Assembly: GCA_018820665.1 (NCBI GenBank)
Contig: JAHJNW010000181.1
Coordinates: 1 to 55,710, forward strand
Source: Alphaproteobacteria bacterium
GTDB taxonomy: Bacteria; Pseudomonadota; Alphaproteobacteria; Caulobacterales; Caulobacteraceae
DNA: 55,710 bases
Reading direction: 5' to 3'
Both the position numbers and the translations under genes were made by a program. The notes below the pieces were generated by a model, which made no database searches, was not told where the DNA came from, and saw only the letters and a list, made by a program, of their open reading frames with translations. Positions 1 through 6,951 of the stretch are shown one piece after another. The first letter of the stretch is position 1. Each line of letters starts with the position of its first letter.

Positions 1-546
1 CTCGGCCTTCATCTGCCGCGCCATGGCGTTGGTGATGTCCACCGGCGGCGTCAGGTCCTTGATCTCGATGCGGTTGACCTTGACGCCCCACGGCTCGGTC
101 GCCGCGTCGATCACGGTCAGCAGGCGCGAGTTGATGTTGTCGCGCTGGAACAGCACCTCATCGAGGTCCATCGAACCGACCACGGTGCGCAGATTGGTCG
201 AGCACAGCTGGGTGATCGCATAGGGCAGGTTCTCGACCCGATAGGCGGCCGCAGCGGCGTTCATCACCTGGATGAAGACGATGGCGTCGACCTTCACCAT
301 GGCGTTGTCCTTGGTGATGACCTCCTGCTGGGGCACGTCGAGGACCTGCTCCATCATGTTCATGCGCCGGCCGATGCGCTCGACGAACGGCGTCAGCAGG
401 CTGATGCCGGGGCTCAGGGTCCGGGTGTATTTGCCGAACCGCTCGACCGTCATCTCGCGCCCTTGGGGCACGATCTTCACCACGCTGAACAGCAGGATGA
501 AGGCCAGCACGACCAGGGCGGCGACGAACAGGGTGGAAAAATCCAT
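1..546 (-). CDS. SPFH/band 7 (stomatin-like, QmcA-type) membrane protein, C-terminus cut by the window edge
   Basis: Reading the minus strand from an ATG at 546 gives 182 open codons running off the left edge. An AGGAG ribosome site lies just upstream (ggagaccctg before the ATG). The protein starts with one hydrophobic anchor (residues about 3-25, [14 protein letters not shown]). It continues into the classic SPFH start [22 protein letters not shown], then [19 protein letters not shown] and a stretch ending [16 protein letters not shown]. This pattern is typical of stomatin/prohibitin-like QmcA (YbbK) proteins, which oligomerise at the inner membrane and organise membrane microdomains or proteases. 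A partner NfeD gene, if present, would be downstream, outside the window. Family assignment is firm; exact function is not. Confidence 0.9.
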   Translation of the reverse strand, partial: MDFSTLFVAALVVLAFILLFSVVKIVPQGREMTVERFGKYTRTLSPGISLLTPFVERIGRRMNMMEQVLDVPQQEVITKDNAMVKVDAIVFIQVMNAAAAAYRVENLPYAITQLCSTNLRTVVGSMDLDEVLFQRDNINSRLLTVIDAATEPWGVKVNRIEIKDLTPPVDITNAMARQMKAE

Positions 547-613
547 CAGGGTCTCCTTTTCCCTTCAAGGTTAGCACCGGGGGACCCGCCCGCCAGCGAA
601 ACCGGTCCCCGGT

Positions 614-1048
614 TCATGAACTCGCTGTAATGTTTCCGCCGCCCCGCGCCGCCCGCGCCAGGCCGATTACCCGCCGGGTCTCGTCCCAGCGGACCAGCGC
701 CTCGACCTCCTCCGGCCCGGCGAATCGGGCCTCCAGCGCGTCATCCCCGGCCACGGGCTCGCCCGACAGCCAGCGCGCGGCATAGTCGACCAGCACATAG
801 TGCCGTCCCGCGTCCGGAAAGATCCCGTCGACCACATCCAGCAGGCCGGTGATCTGCGCCTCGACCCCGGTCTCCTCGCGCAACTCGCGCAGGGCGGCGT
901 CGACCGCCCGCTCGCCCGGCTCGATCCCTCCGCCCGGCAGGCTCCATTCGCCCTGCATCGGCGGCGTCCCGCGCCGGATCAGCAGCACCGCCTCGCCGCG
1001 CAGGCAGACGACGCCGACGCACGGGACCGGGGCGGGCAGGGTGTTCAT
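614..1048 (-). CDS. Nudix hydrolase (ADP-ribose pyrophosphatase-like)
   Basis: A 144-residue protein from the ATG at 1048, preceded by gggggaggaATG. The Nudix box is complete: [20 protein letters not shown] followed by ETGVE, giving the GX5EX7REXXEEXGU signature with its metal-binding glutamates. The opening [19 protein letters not shown] and WSLPGGG are typical of small house-cleaning Nudix enzymes that hydrolyse nucleoside diphosphates linked to another moiety. Substrate cannot be told from sequence. A longer in-frame reading upstream to 1222 exists, but it runs through a GC-rich repeat and adds low-complexity residues, so I reject it. Divergent from the FAD oxidoreductase gene across that repeat. 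Confidence 0.93.
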   Translation of the reverse strand: MNTLPAPVPCVGVVCLRGEAVLLIRRGTPPMQGEWSLPGGGIEPGERAVDAALRELREETGVEAQITGLLDVVDGIFPDAGRHYVLVDYAARWLSGEPVAGDDALEARFAGPEEVEALVRWDETRRVIGLARAARGGGNITASS

Positions 1049-1049
1049 T

Positions 1050-1188
1050 CCTCCCCCATAGCGCAGCGGAAGGGGGAGGGGGACCGTCGGAACGACGGTG
1101 GAGGGGGTCTGACCCATCCCCGGCGTGTGGGACGCCCCCCTCCACCATCCTGCGGATGGTCCCCCTCCCCCTGAAGGGAGGGGGAGGA
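1050..1188. repeat. REP-like element: two inverted copies of a G-rich unit with internal palindromes
   Basis: Two roughly 45-bp copies face each other. The left copy (about 1069-1110) reads GGGGGAGGGGGACC, then a small palindrome (ACCGTC..GACGGT), then GGAGGGGGTC. The right copy (about 1131-1177) is the reverse complement with ACCATC..GGATGGT in the centre. The outer ends are also mirror images: each finishes in gggggaggaATG, one on the minus strand at the Nudix start (1048), one on the plus strand at 1189. G-rich intergenic repeats of this kind are, from memory, scattered in Caulobacterales genomes; I cannot count copies elsewhere. It could also form a strong bidirectional hairpin. Confidence 0.75.
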
Positions 1189-1230
1189 ATGCCCTTTCGC
1201 CGCGCCCACGACTTTGACACAACCGCAGTC

Positions 1231-2637
1231 ATGACCGCGCCCTCCGCCCAAGCCCTCGCCGCCCTCAAATCCGCCCTCGGCGACGACGGCTGGACCGATG
1301 ATCCGGCGCAGATCGCCCCCTGGCTCACCGAGTGGCGCAACCGCTGGACCGGCCACACCCCGCTGATGCTGACCCCGCGCTCGACGGAGCAGGTCGCCGC
1401 CGCCGTCCGCGTCTGCGCCGAGCACCGCATCGCCATCGTCCCCCAGGGCGGCGACACCGGCTTGGTCGGCGGCCAGATTCCCTATGGCGAGGTCCTGCTC
1501 TCGACCCGCAAGCTGCGCGCCGTCCGCGACGTCACCCCGCTGGACGACGCCATGACCATCGAGGCCGGAGTCACCCTGCTGGAAGCCCAGCAACTCGCCG
1601 CCGCCGCCGACCGGATGTTTCCGCTCAGCCTCGCCGCCGAGGGCAGCGCCACCATCGGCGGCGTCATCTCGACCAACGCCGGCGGCACCGCCGTGATCCG
1701 CTACGGCGTCATGCGCGACCTGGTGCTGGGGATCGAGGCGGTGATGCCCGACGGCGAGGTCTTCCACGGCCTCAAACGGCTGCGCAAGGACAACACCGGC
1801 TACGACCTGAAACAGCTGCTGATCGGCGCCGAGGGCACCTTGGGCGTCGTCACCGCCGCGACCCTGAAGCTGTTCCCGGTCATGCGCAGCCGCGCCACAG
1901 CCATGGTCGGCCTCGACCACCCGTCCGCCGCCATCGAGCTGCTGGCCCGGGCCAAGGCCGAAACCGGCGGCGGCGTCGAGGCCTTCGAGCTGATGAAGCG
2001 CATCGGCATGACCTTCGTCCTCGCCAACATCCCCGCTGCGCGCGAGCCGCTGGACAGCACCCCGCCGTGGTACGTCCTCATCGAACTGGTCTCCGGCGAG
2101 CCCGGCGCCGCCGACGCGGCCATGGAGCGGCTGCTGACCCACGCCTTCGAGACCGGCCAGATCACCGACGCCGCCATCGCCCAGAACGACGCCCAGCGCG
2201 CCGCCTTCTGGAAGGTGCGCGAGGAGCAGTCCGCCGCCCAGAAGCCCGAGGGCGGCGGCTGGAAGCACGATGTCTCCGTCCCCGTCTCGCGCATCGCCGA
2301 CTTCCTCGAGGAGGCCACCGCCGCCGTCGAACGCTTCCACCCCGGCGCCCGCGTCAGCGCCTTCGGCCACGTCGGCGACGGCAATCTCCACTACGACGTG
2401 CTGTGCCCGCCCGGCGGCGACCTCCCGACCTTCCTCGCCCGCTGGGCCGAAGGCTCGGAAGTGGTCCACGACATCGTCGCCCGCTACGACGGCTCCATCT
2501 CCGCCGAACACGGCCTCGGCCGCCTCAAGACCGACGAGGCCCGCCGCTACAAGACCCCGCTGGAGATCCGGACGATGCAGGCCGTCCGCGCCGCCCTCGA
2601 CCCGCACCGGATCATGAACCCGGCGGTGCTGTTCTAG
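1231..2637 (+). CDS. FAD-binding oxidoreductase of the GlcD / D-2-hydroxyglutarate dehydrogenase type
   Basis: A 468-residue flavoprotein. The N-terminal FAD_binding_4 domain carries PQGGDTGLVGG and the GSATIGGVISTNAGG loop. The C-terminal FAD-oxidase domain carries FGHVGDGNLHYDV (metal-ligand histidines) and the terminal SAEHGLGRLK motif. These match D-2-hydroxyacid dehydrogenases that oxidise glycolate, D-lactate or D-2-hydroxyglutarate and pass electrons to an acceptor; length fits D2HGDH. No iron-sulfur domain is fused. I place the start at MTAPSAQ (1231), where similarity should begin. An ATG at 1189 with a purine-rich ribosome site supplied by the upstream repeat would add 14 residues and remains possible. 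The exact substrate is undecided. Confidence 0.88.
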   Translation: MTAPSAQALAALKSALGDDGWTDDPAQIAPWLTEWRNRWTGHTPLMLTPRSTEQVAAAVRVCAEHRIAIVPQGGDTGLVGGQIPYGEVLLSTRKLRAVRDVTPLDDAMTIEAGVTLLEAQQLAAAADRMFPLSLAAEGSATIGGVISTNAGGTAVIRYGVMRDLVLGIEAVMPDGEVFHGLKRLRKDNTGYDLKQLLIGAEGTLGVVTAATLKLFPVMRSRATAMVGLDHPSAAIELLARAKAETGGGVEAFELMKRIGMTFVLANIPAAREPLDSTPPWYVLIELVSGEPGAADAAMERLLTHAFETGQITDAAIAQNDAQRAAFWKVREEQSAAQKPEGGGWKHDVSVPVSRIADFLEEATAAVERFHPGARVSAFGHVGDGNLHYDVLCPPGGDLPTFLARWAEGSEVVHDIVARYDGSISAEHGLGRLKTDEARRYKTPLEIRTMQAVRAALDPHRIMNPAVLF

Positions 2638-2701
2638 GCCCCGCTTGCCCCCTCCGCCCTTCCGTCCTACCCCTCCGCCCCACGATTCAACGGAGCCCCG
2701 C

Positions 2702-3649
2702 ATGACCCTCGCCCTCCTGTTCCCCGGACAAGGCAGCCAGTCGGTCGGCATGGGCGCGGCCCTGGCCGACGCCTTCGCCGCCGCCCGCGAGGTCTATGCC
2801 GAGATCGACGACGCCCTCGGCCAGAAGCTGTCGGTCCTGATGCGCGAAGGCCCCGAGGACCAGCTGACCCTGACCGAGAACGCCCAGCCCGCCCTGATGG
2901 CCGTCTCCCTCGCCGCCGCCCGCGTGCTCAAGGTCGAGTTCGGCGTCGACGTCAGCCGCGCCGCCTTCGTCGCCGGCCATTCGCTGGGCGAATACTCCGC
3001 CCTGTGCGCCGCCGGCGCGATCAGCCTCGCCGACACCGCCCGCCTGCTGAAGCTGCGCGGCCAGGCCATGCAGCGGGCGGTCCCCGTCGGCCGCGGCGCC
3101 ATGGCCTCGCTGATCGGCCCGAAGACGGACCTCGCCCTCGCCGAGGCCGCCGCCGCCGCCGGCTCGGAAGTCGGCGTCTGCGTCGTCGCCAATGACAACA
3201 ACGCCGGCAACATCGTCATCTCGGGCGACAAGGCCGCCGTCGACCGCGCCATCGAAAAGGCCAAGGAGCTCGGCGCCCGCGCCATCCCCCTGAACGTCTC
3301 GGCCCCCTTCCACTGTCCGCTGATGCAGCCCGCCGCCGACGAAATGGCCGACGCCCTCGCCGACGCGAAGATCGTCGCCCCCTCGGTCGCCGTCGTCGCC
3401 AACATCACCGCCCGCCCGGAGACCGACCCCGAGGTCCTCCGCCGCCTGCTGGTCGACCAGGTCACCGGCCGTGTCCGCTGGCGCGAGTCGATGGAGTGGA
3501 TGGCGGGCGAAGGCGGCGTCACCCGCTTCGCCGAGACCGGCTCCGGCAAGGTCCTGACCGGCATGGCCAAACGCATCGCGCCTGATGCAGAGAGCGGCGC
3601 ATTGAACACGCCGGAAGAGCTGGAAGCGTTCGCGAAGTCGCTGGGTTAG
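2702..3649 (+). CDS. fabD: malonyl-CoA:ACP transacylase
   Basis: Transfers malonyl from CoA to acyl carrier protein, feeding fatty-acid elongation. The 315-residue protein begins TLALLFPGQGSQSVGMG, the family's N-terminal motif, and has the nucleophile elbow GHSLGEY with Ser at residue 94. Later motifs include the catalytic His in NVSAPFHCPLM. The start at 2702 follows cggagccccgcATG; a longer in-frame reading upstream is proline-rich and has no support. It opens the fabD-(zinc ribbon)-fabG-(small membrane protein)-acpP run. Confidence 0.97.
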   Translation: MTLALLFPGQGSQSVGMGAALADAFAAAREVYAEIDDALGQKLSVLMREGPEDQLTLTENAQPALMAVSLAAARVLKVEFGVDVSRAAFVAGHSLGEYSALCAAGAISLADTARLLKLRGQAMQRAVPVGRGAMASLIGPKTDLALAEAAAAAGSEVGVCVVANDNNAGNIVISGDKAAVDRAIEKAKELGARAIPLNVSAPFHCPLMQPAADEMADALADAKIVAPSVAVVANITARPETDPEVLRRLLVDQVTGRVRWRESMEWMAGEGGVTRFAETGSGKVLTGMAKRIAPDAESGALNTPEELEAFAKSLG

Positions 3650-3700
3650 GTCGGTGCGCGGGCCGAGTGCCGGCTGTTCGCAGCCGGCTATGGATGCTTC

Positions 3701-3988
3701 ATGCCGCTCGCGGCCTTCGTGGCGTTCATATTCCTCTTGAGCGCGGCGAACAGGGCGCCGGAGACCTTGAGGCCCTGGCTGTTCGGCATCCTCGGCATGG
3801 CCTGGCTCGCCATCGGCCTCAGCGCGTTTGTTTTTCCGGCCTGCCCCCGGTGCGGCTACAGTCCCTACCTTCGGGCGGGCGGCTGGGTCTTCTCTTCGTT
3901 TCCCCGGTCGCGCTGTAGCAAATGCGACCTGGACCTCAGAAAGTTCGGACTGTTTGATCCGAGAGCAAAGCGAGAACCTCATGTTTGA
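3701..3988 (+). CDS. small membrane protein with a two-CxxC zinc ribbon
   Basis: A 95-residue protein between fabD and fabG. Two hydrophobic stretches (residues about 2-15 and 25-46, ending GLSAFVFPA) are followed by CPRCGYSPY and, about 20 residues later, CSKCDLDL: a four-cysteine zinc-ribbon pattern. Its last 8 bases overlap the fabG start (cctcATGtttga), suggesting translational coupling. No ribosome site stands out before the ATG at 3701 and no family is recognised. The paired cysteines, intact frame and overlap argue that it is a real gene. Function unknown; a metal-binding membrane accessory is a guess only. Confidence 0.6.
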   Translation: MPLAAFVAFIFLLSAANRAPETLRPWLFGILGMAWLAIGLSAFVFPACPRCGYSPYLRAGGWVFSSFPRSRCSKCDLDLRKFGLFDPRAKREPHV

Positions 3989-4721
3989 TCTCACCGGCAA
4001 GACCGCCCTCGTCACCGGCGCCACGGGCGGCATCGGCGGGGCCATCGCCCGCGCCCTGCACGCCCAGGGCGCCACCGTCGTCCTCTCCGGCACCCGCGAG
4101 GCGGTGCTGCAGGATCTGGTGAAGGAGCTCGGCGAGCGCGCCGTCTTCGCCGCCGCCAACCTGTCGGACCCCGACTCCGTCGACGGCCTGATCGCCCGCG
4201 CCGAAGAGGCCGCCGGCGCCCCGCTCGACATCCTCGTCGCCAACGCCGGCATCACCAGGGACGGCCTGCTGATGCGGATGAAGGACGAGGACTTCACCGA
4301 CGTCATCAGGATCAATCTCGAGAGCTATTTCCGCCTCTCGCGCGCCGCCATGAAAGGCATGATGAAGCGCCGCTCGGGCCGCATCATCGGCGTCACCTCG
4401 ATCGTCGGCGTCACCGGCAACCCCGGCCAGACCAACTACGCCGCCTCCAAGGCCGGCATGATCGGCTTCTCGAAATCCCTGGCCCAGGAGGTCGGCAGCC
4501 GCGGCATCACGGTCAACTGCATCGCCCCGGGCTTCATCGCCTCGCCGATGACCGACGTGCTAAACGACGCCCAGCGCGAGACCATCCTCAAGACCATCCC
4601 CCTCGGCCGCCTCGGCGAGGGCGACGAGATCGCCGCCGCCGCCGTCTACCTGTCCTCCGATGAAGCCGCCTACGTCACGGGCCAGACCCTGCACGTCAAC
4701 GGCGGCATGGCGATGATCTGA
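3981..4721 (+). CDS. fabG: 3-oxoacyl-ACP reductase
   Basis: NADPH-dependent reductase of the fatty-acid elongation cycle, short-chain dehydrogenase family, 246 residues. It has the cofactor glycine motif VTGATGGIGGAIA, the NAG motif (LVANAGITRDG), the catalytic Ser in GVTSIVG and the YxxxK pair in TNYAASKAG. The C-terminal GQTLHVNGGMAM is diagnostic of FabG. The start at 3981 (MFDLTGKTALVTG) is chosen because the upstream in-frame extension overlaps the zinc-ribbon gene in another frame. The stop shares one base with the start of the next small gene. Confidence 0.97.
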   Translation: MFDLTGKTALVTGATGGIGGAIARALHAQGATVVLSGTREAVLQDLVKELGERAVFAAANLSDPDSVDGLIARAEEAAGAPLDILVANAGITRDGLLMRMKDEDFTDVIRINLESYFRLSRAAMKGMMKRRSGRIIGVTSIVGVTGNPGQTNYAASKAGMIGFSKSLAQEVGSRGITVNCIAPGFIASPMTDVLNDAQRETILKTIPLGRLGEGDEIAAAAVYLSSDEAAYVTGQTLHVNGGMAMI

Positions 4722-4912
4722 TGAAAATCCTCCGCATCCTCGCCACCATCCTCAGCGGCCCGATGCTGCTGATCGGCCTCGCCTGGATGCTGCAGGGGTT
4801 CAACATCCTGCCGGGCAGCTTCATGACCGGCCAGATCATCTGGGCCGTCTATGGCGCGCCCCTCGCCCTCGCCGGCGGCGGCCTCGTCTGGTGGGTCAAT
4901 CGGGGGCGTTGA
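4721..4912 (+). CDS. 63-residue two-helix membrane protein
   Basis: It starts on the last base of the fabG stop (cTGATGaaa), a typical coupled arrangement. The product MKILRILATILSGPMLLIGL and onward has two predicted membrane helices (residues about 5-26 and 38-58) and ends in a basic tail (WWVNRGR). No known family is recognised. The tight coupling and clean hydrophobic pattern make it a likely gene; a role in membrane lipid synthesis is suggested by location only. Confidence 0.65.
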   Translation: MKILRILATILSGPMLLIGLAWMLQGFNILPGSFMTGQIIWAVYGAPLALAGGGLVWWVNRGR

Positions 4913-5069
4913 AGCGCCGCAGGGCTATTTCCCGCCCGCGCCGCCGTGCTAAACCCCCCGCAACCGGATGGCCTGAGTCTTCGTTGAAGGCTTGCGCCGC
5001 CGCCGCTGTCGTCATACGGCAGTGACCGAGACAACAGCCGCCCCGGCGGCCCCAAAAGCAGAGACCCCC

Positions 5070-5309
5070 ATGTCCGACACCCTGGAACGCGTCCGCAAGA
5101 TCGTCATCGACCACCTGGACGCCGATCCGGAAAAGGTCGTTGAAAAGGCCAGCTTCATCGACGACCTCGGCGCCGACTCGCTCGACAACGTCGAACTGGT
5201 CATGGCCTTCGAGGAAGAATTCGACATCGAAATCCCGGACGACGCCGCCGAACACATCCAGACCGTCGGCGACGCCGTGAAGTTCATCGACGAGAAGCTG
5301 GCCGGCTAA
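5070..5309 (+). CDS. acpP: acyl carrier protein
   Basis: A 79-residue acidic helical protein that carries acyl chains on phosphopantetheine. The attachment motif [10 protein letters not shown] is intact, with the modified Ser at residue 37 counting the initiator Met. The helix II segment [15 protein letters not shown] and the end FIDEKLAG are classic. The ATG at 5070 is preceded by agagaccccc; a longer reading to 4992 adds Ala/Arg-rich residues with no ACP similarity. In related genomes fabF usually follows directly; here a terminator and about 31 kb of other DNA intervene. Confidence 0.97.
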   Translation: MSDTLERVRKIVIDHLDADPEKVVEKASFIDDLGADSLDNVELVMAFEEEFDIEIPDDAAEHIQTVGDAVKFIDEKLAG

Positions 5310-5337
5310 AGCCGCCAGCCGCTCGTACGGCATCAGG

Positions 5338-5373
5338 GCCGCCGCGACGCCGAGAGGCGCGCGGCGGCTTTTT
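5338..5373 (+). terminator. Rho-independent terminator after acpP
   Basis: Arms GCCGCCGCG (5338-5346) and CGCGGCGGC (5360-5368) pair perfectly. An inner CGCC/GGCG stem lengthens the hairpin, and a TTTTT tract follows (5369-5373). It closes the fab operon and marks the left edge of the accessory block. Confidence 0.88.
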
Positions 5374-5652
5374 GCGTTGGGGAGGGCGGCGATGGCCGCT
5401 GCTGACTCAATCCAGACCTTCGGAAAGTCCGCATTCAGCGATCAGGGCGGCCCGCGCCATTCGCCCGGTTTGGCTTGTTCGGCGCTCGACCCCGGTAGCT
5501 CCCGGCCAGCAGGCCGCACAATCGACCCGTGTGGACGGCTCGCGCTCCGTCTCCGCTCCTCCTGCATCTCCCACCCTTTGCCAGGGCCGTCAGACCCACT
5601 CAGCTCGTGACAGTTGAAATACCGTCGTTCATGTTCTTAGCTGTCACGAGGC
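5374..5652. other. intergenic stretch between the acpP terminator and luxR-type gene
   Basis: About 280 bases with no convincing gene: the short plus-strand readings here are low-complexity and lack ribosome sites. The only structure seen is the inverted repeat at 5604-5650, listed separately. No tRNA, integrase remnant or direct repeat was recognised at this junction. Confidence 0.6.
5604..5650 (+). promoter_or_regulatory. 10-bp perfect inverted repeat covering the luxR ribosome binding site
   Basis: CTCGTGACAG (5604-5613) and CTGTCACGAG (5641-5650) are exact reverse complements separated by 27 bases. The right arm runs into GAGGcATG, so its last bases belong to the ribosome binding site for the gene starting at 5653. 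In RNA the two arms could fold and hide that site; in DNA they could be paired operator half-sites for autoregulation. No second copy was seen before the autotransporter. Confidence 0.55.
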
Positions 5653-6774
5653 ATGTGGAGTGGCGTGGCGTTTATGGGTGGGGTGACACAAGAGTCCGTC
5701 GAGGGAGCGGCGGAGCTGTTTCGGGCCGCAGGACTCGGCCAGGTGGCCTGGGACGCCGCGCTGGATGGTCTGGCGGCTGTCACCGGCTCGACCGGAGCAC
5801 AGTTGATTGGGCTGGGCTCCGAGGCGACAGTGCCATTCAATGTGATGACCGGCGTGCCGGCCGAAACCGGCGAGGCATTTGTGGCCGTTGGCGGGGGCGA
5901 CCCGGCGGTCAACTCGCGCGTCCGGGTCGGCATGCAGGCCGCCGAACTGGTGGTGCTGGACGAGACGGCGTTCACCACCGCCGCCGACATGCGGCTGAAT
6001 CCCGAATATGCCGAGTGGATTCGCGCCTGGGACATGCATCACACCTGCCTGACCAATCTCGTCAAGGAACCGGACCGGCACGCGGGACTGGCGTTGTTGC
6101 GCAACGAGCGGCAGGGCAATGTCACCGACGATCAGAAGCGCGCCTTCGCCGCCCTGGCCGCACAGGCGCGAGTCGCCGTTCGCACCCAGATGGCGCTTGA
6201 GGCCCAAGGCGCGCAGCTGCTGGCCGGGGCGCTGGAGGTGGTGCGGGCGACCGCGTTCTTCTGCGATGATTTCGGCCGGGTGCGCGGTATGACGGCCTCG
6301 GCCGAGGCCCTGTTGTCGGCCGGCGATGTGCTGCGGCTGCACCGAGGTATGTTGACCACGGTCTGCGAGGCGGACCGGCGGGGGCTGGAAGTCGCTATGG
6401 GCGAGGCCCTCGCCGGCGGGGCGCCGGCCTTCGCCGTGGCTGCCCGACGGTTGAACACGGATGATCGGGTCTTCATCGAAGTTGCCCCGCTGCCATCATC
6501 GAACACGCCGGGCTTCGGCCCCCGGGCGCTGGTCGTCGTGCACGAGCCCGGAGCGGACGAGGCGCGGGTGGCGGCGGCGGCGGGTTCCCTCTTCGGCCTC
6601 AGCGCCAGTGAGGCAGCGATCGCAGCCCAGCTCGCGGCGGGTCGCTCGCCGGCTGCCATAGCGCATGATCGCAGGGTGTCGCTGGGAACCGTTCGGACCC
6701 AGGTGCGTCGCATCTACGAAAAGGTCGGGGCCGCGTCCCAACTGGAGCTGGCGGCGCGTCTCCCGCGGTTGTGA
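5653..6774 (+). CDS. LuxR-type helix-turn-helix transcriptional regulator
   Basis: A 373-residue protein. The C-terminal 60 residues form a LuxR/GerE helix-turn-helix: FGLSASEAAIAAQLAAGRSP, then IAHDRRVSLGTVRTQVRRIY and EKVGAASQLELAARL. The N-terminal 300 residues are not an autoinducer-binding or receiver domain I can name; DDFGRVRGMTASAEALL and the following part look PAS-like. No phosphorylation site is evident. The start at 5653 has GAGG close by; ATG at 5674 is the alternative. It lies 177 bases upstream of the autotransporter on the same strand and probably controls it, which is inferred from location only. Confidence 0.82.
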   Translation: MWSGVAFMGGVTQESVEGAAELFRAAGLGQVAWDAALDGLAAVTGSTGAQLIGLGSEATVPFNVMTGVPAETGEAFVAVGGGDPAVNSRVRVGMQAAELVVLDETAFTTAADMRLNPEYAEWIRAWDMHHTCLTNLVKEPDRHAGLALLRNERQGNVTDDQKRAFAALAAQARVAVRTQMALEAQGAQLLAGALEVVRATAFFCDDFGRVRGMTASAEALLSAGDVLRLHRGMLTTVCEADRRGLEVAMGEALAGGAPAFAVAARRLNTDDRVFIEVAPLPSSNTPGFGPRALVVVHEPGADEARVAAAAGSLFGLSASEAAIAAQLAAGRSPAAIAHDRRVSLGTVRTQVRRIYEKVGAASQLELAARLPRL

Positions 6775-6866
6775 CGGGATCACGCCCGGTATTCGCGAGA
6801 GCGGCCATCCGGCATTCCCGTCGCCCGTTCGGCAGGGTTGCCGCGAGAAGCGAGCGCATCGGTAAG

Positions 6867-6874
6867 TATACAAT
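6867..6874 (+). promoter_or_regulatory. possible -10 element upstream of the autotransporter
   Basis: TATACAAT stands out as AT-rich in the GC-rich 177-base gap between the LuxR-type gene and the autotransporter, about 78 bases before the chosen start. No well-spaced -35 box was found, so this is weak. Confidence 0.25.
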
Positions 6875-6951
6875 CCTGTAGATATCCGGCGGAACCGGCT
6901 TGGCTAAGCTCGCGATCGGGGCCGAGGGGGCCCGATGTTCCGGGGACACCT

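Noticed and set aside
1045..2751. 568-residue minus-strand frame
   Set aside because: Antisense of the FAD oxidoreductase; composition is typical of a GC-rich shadow.
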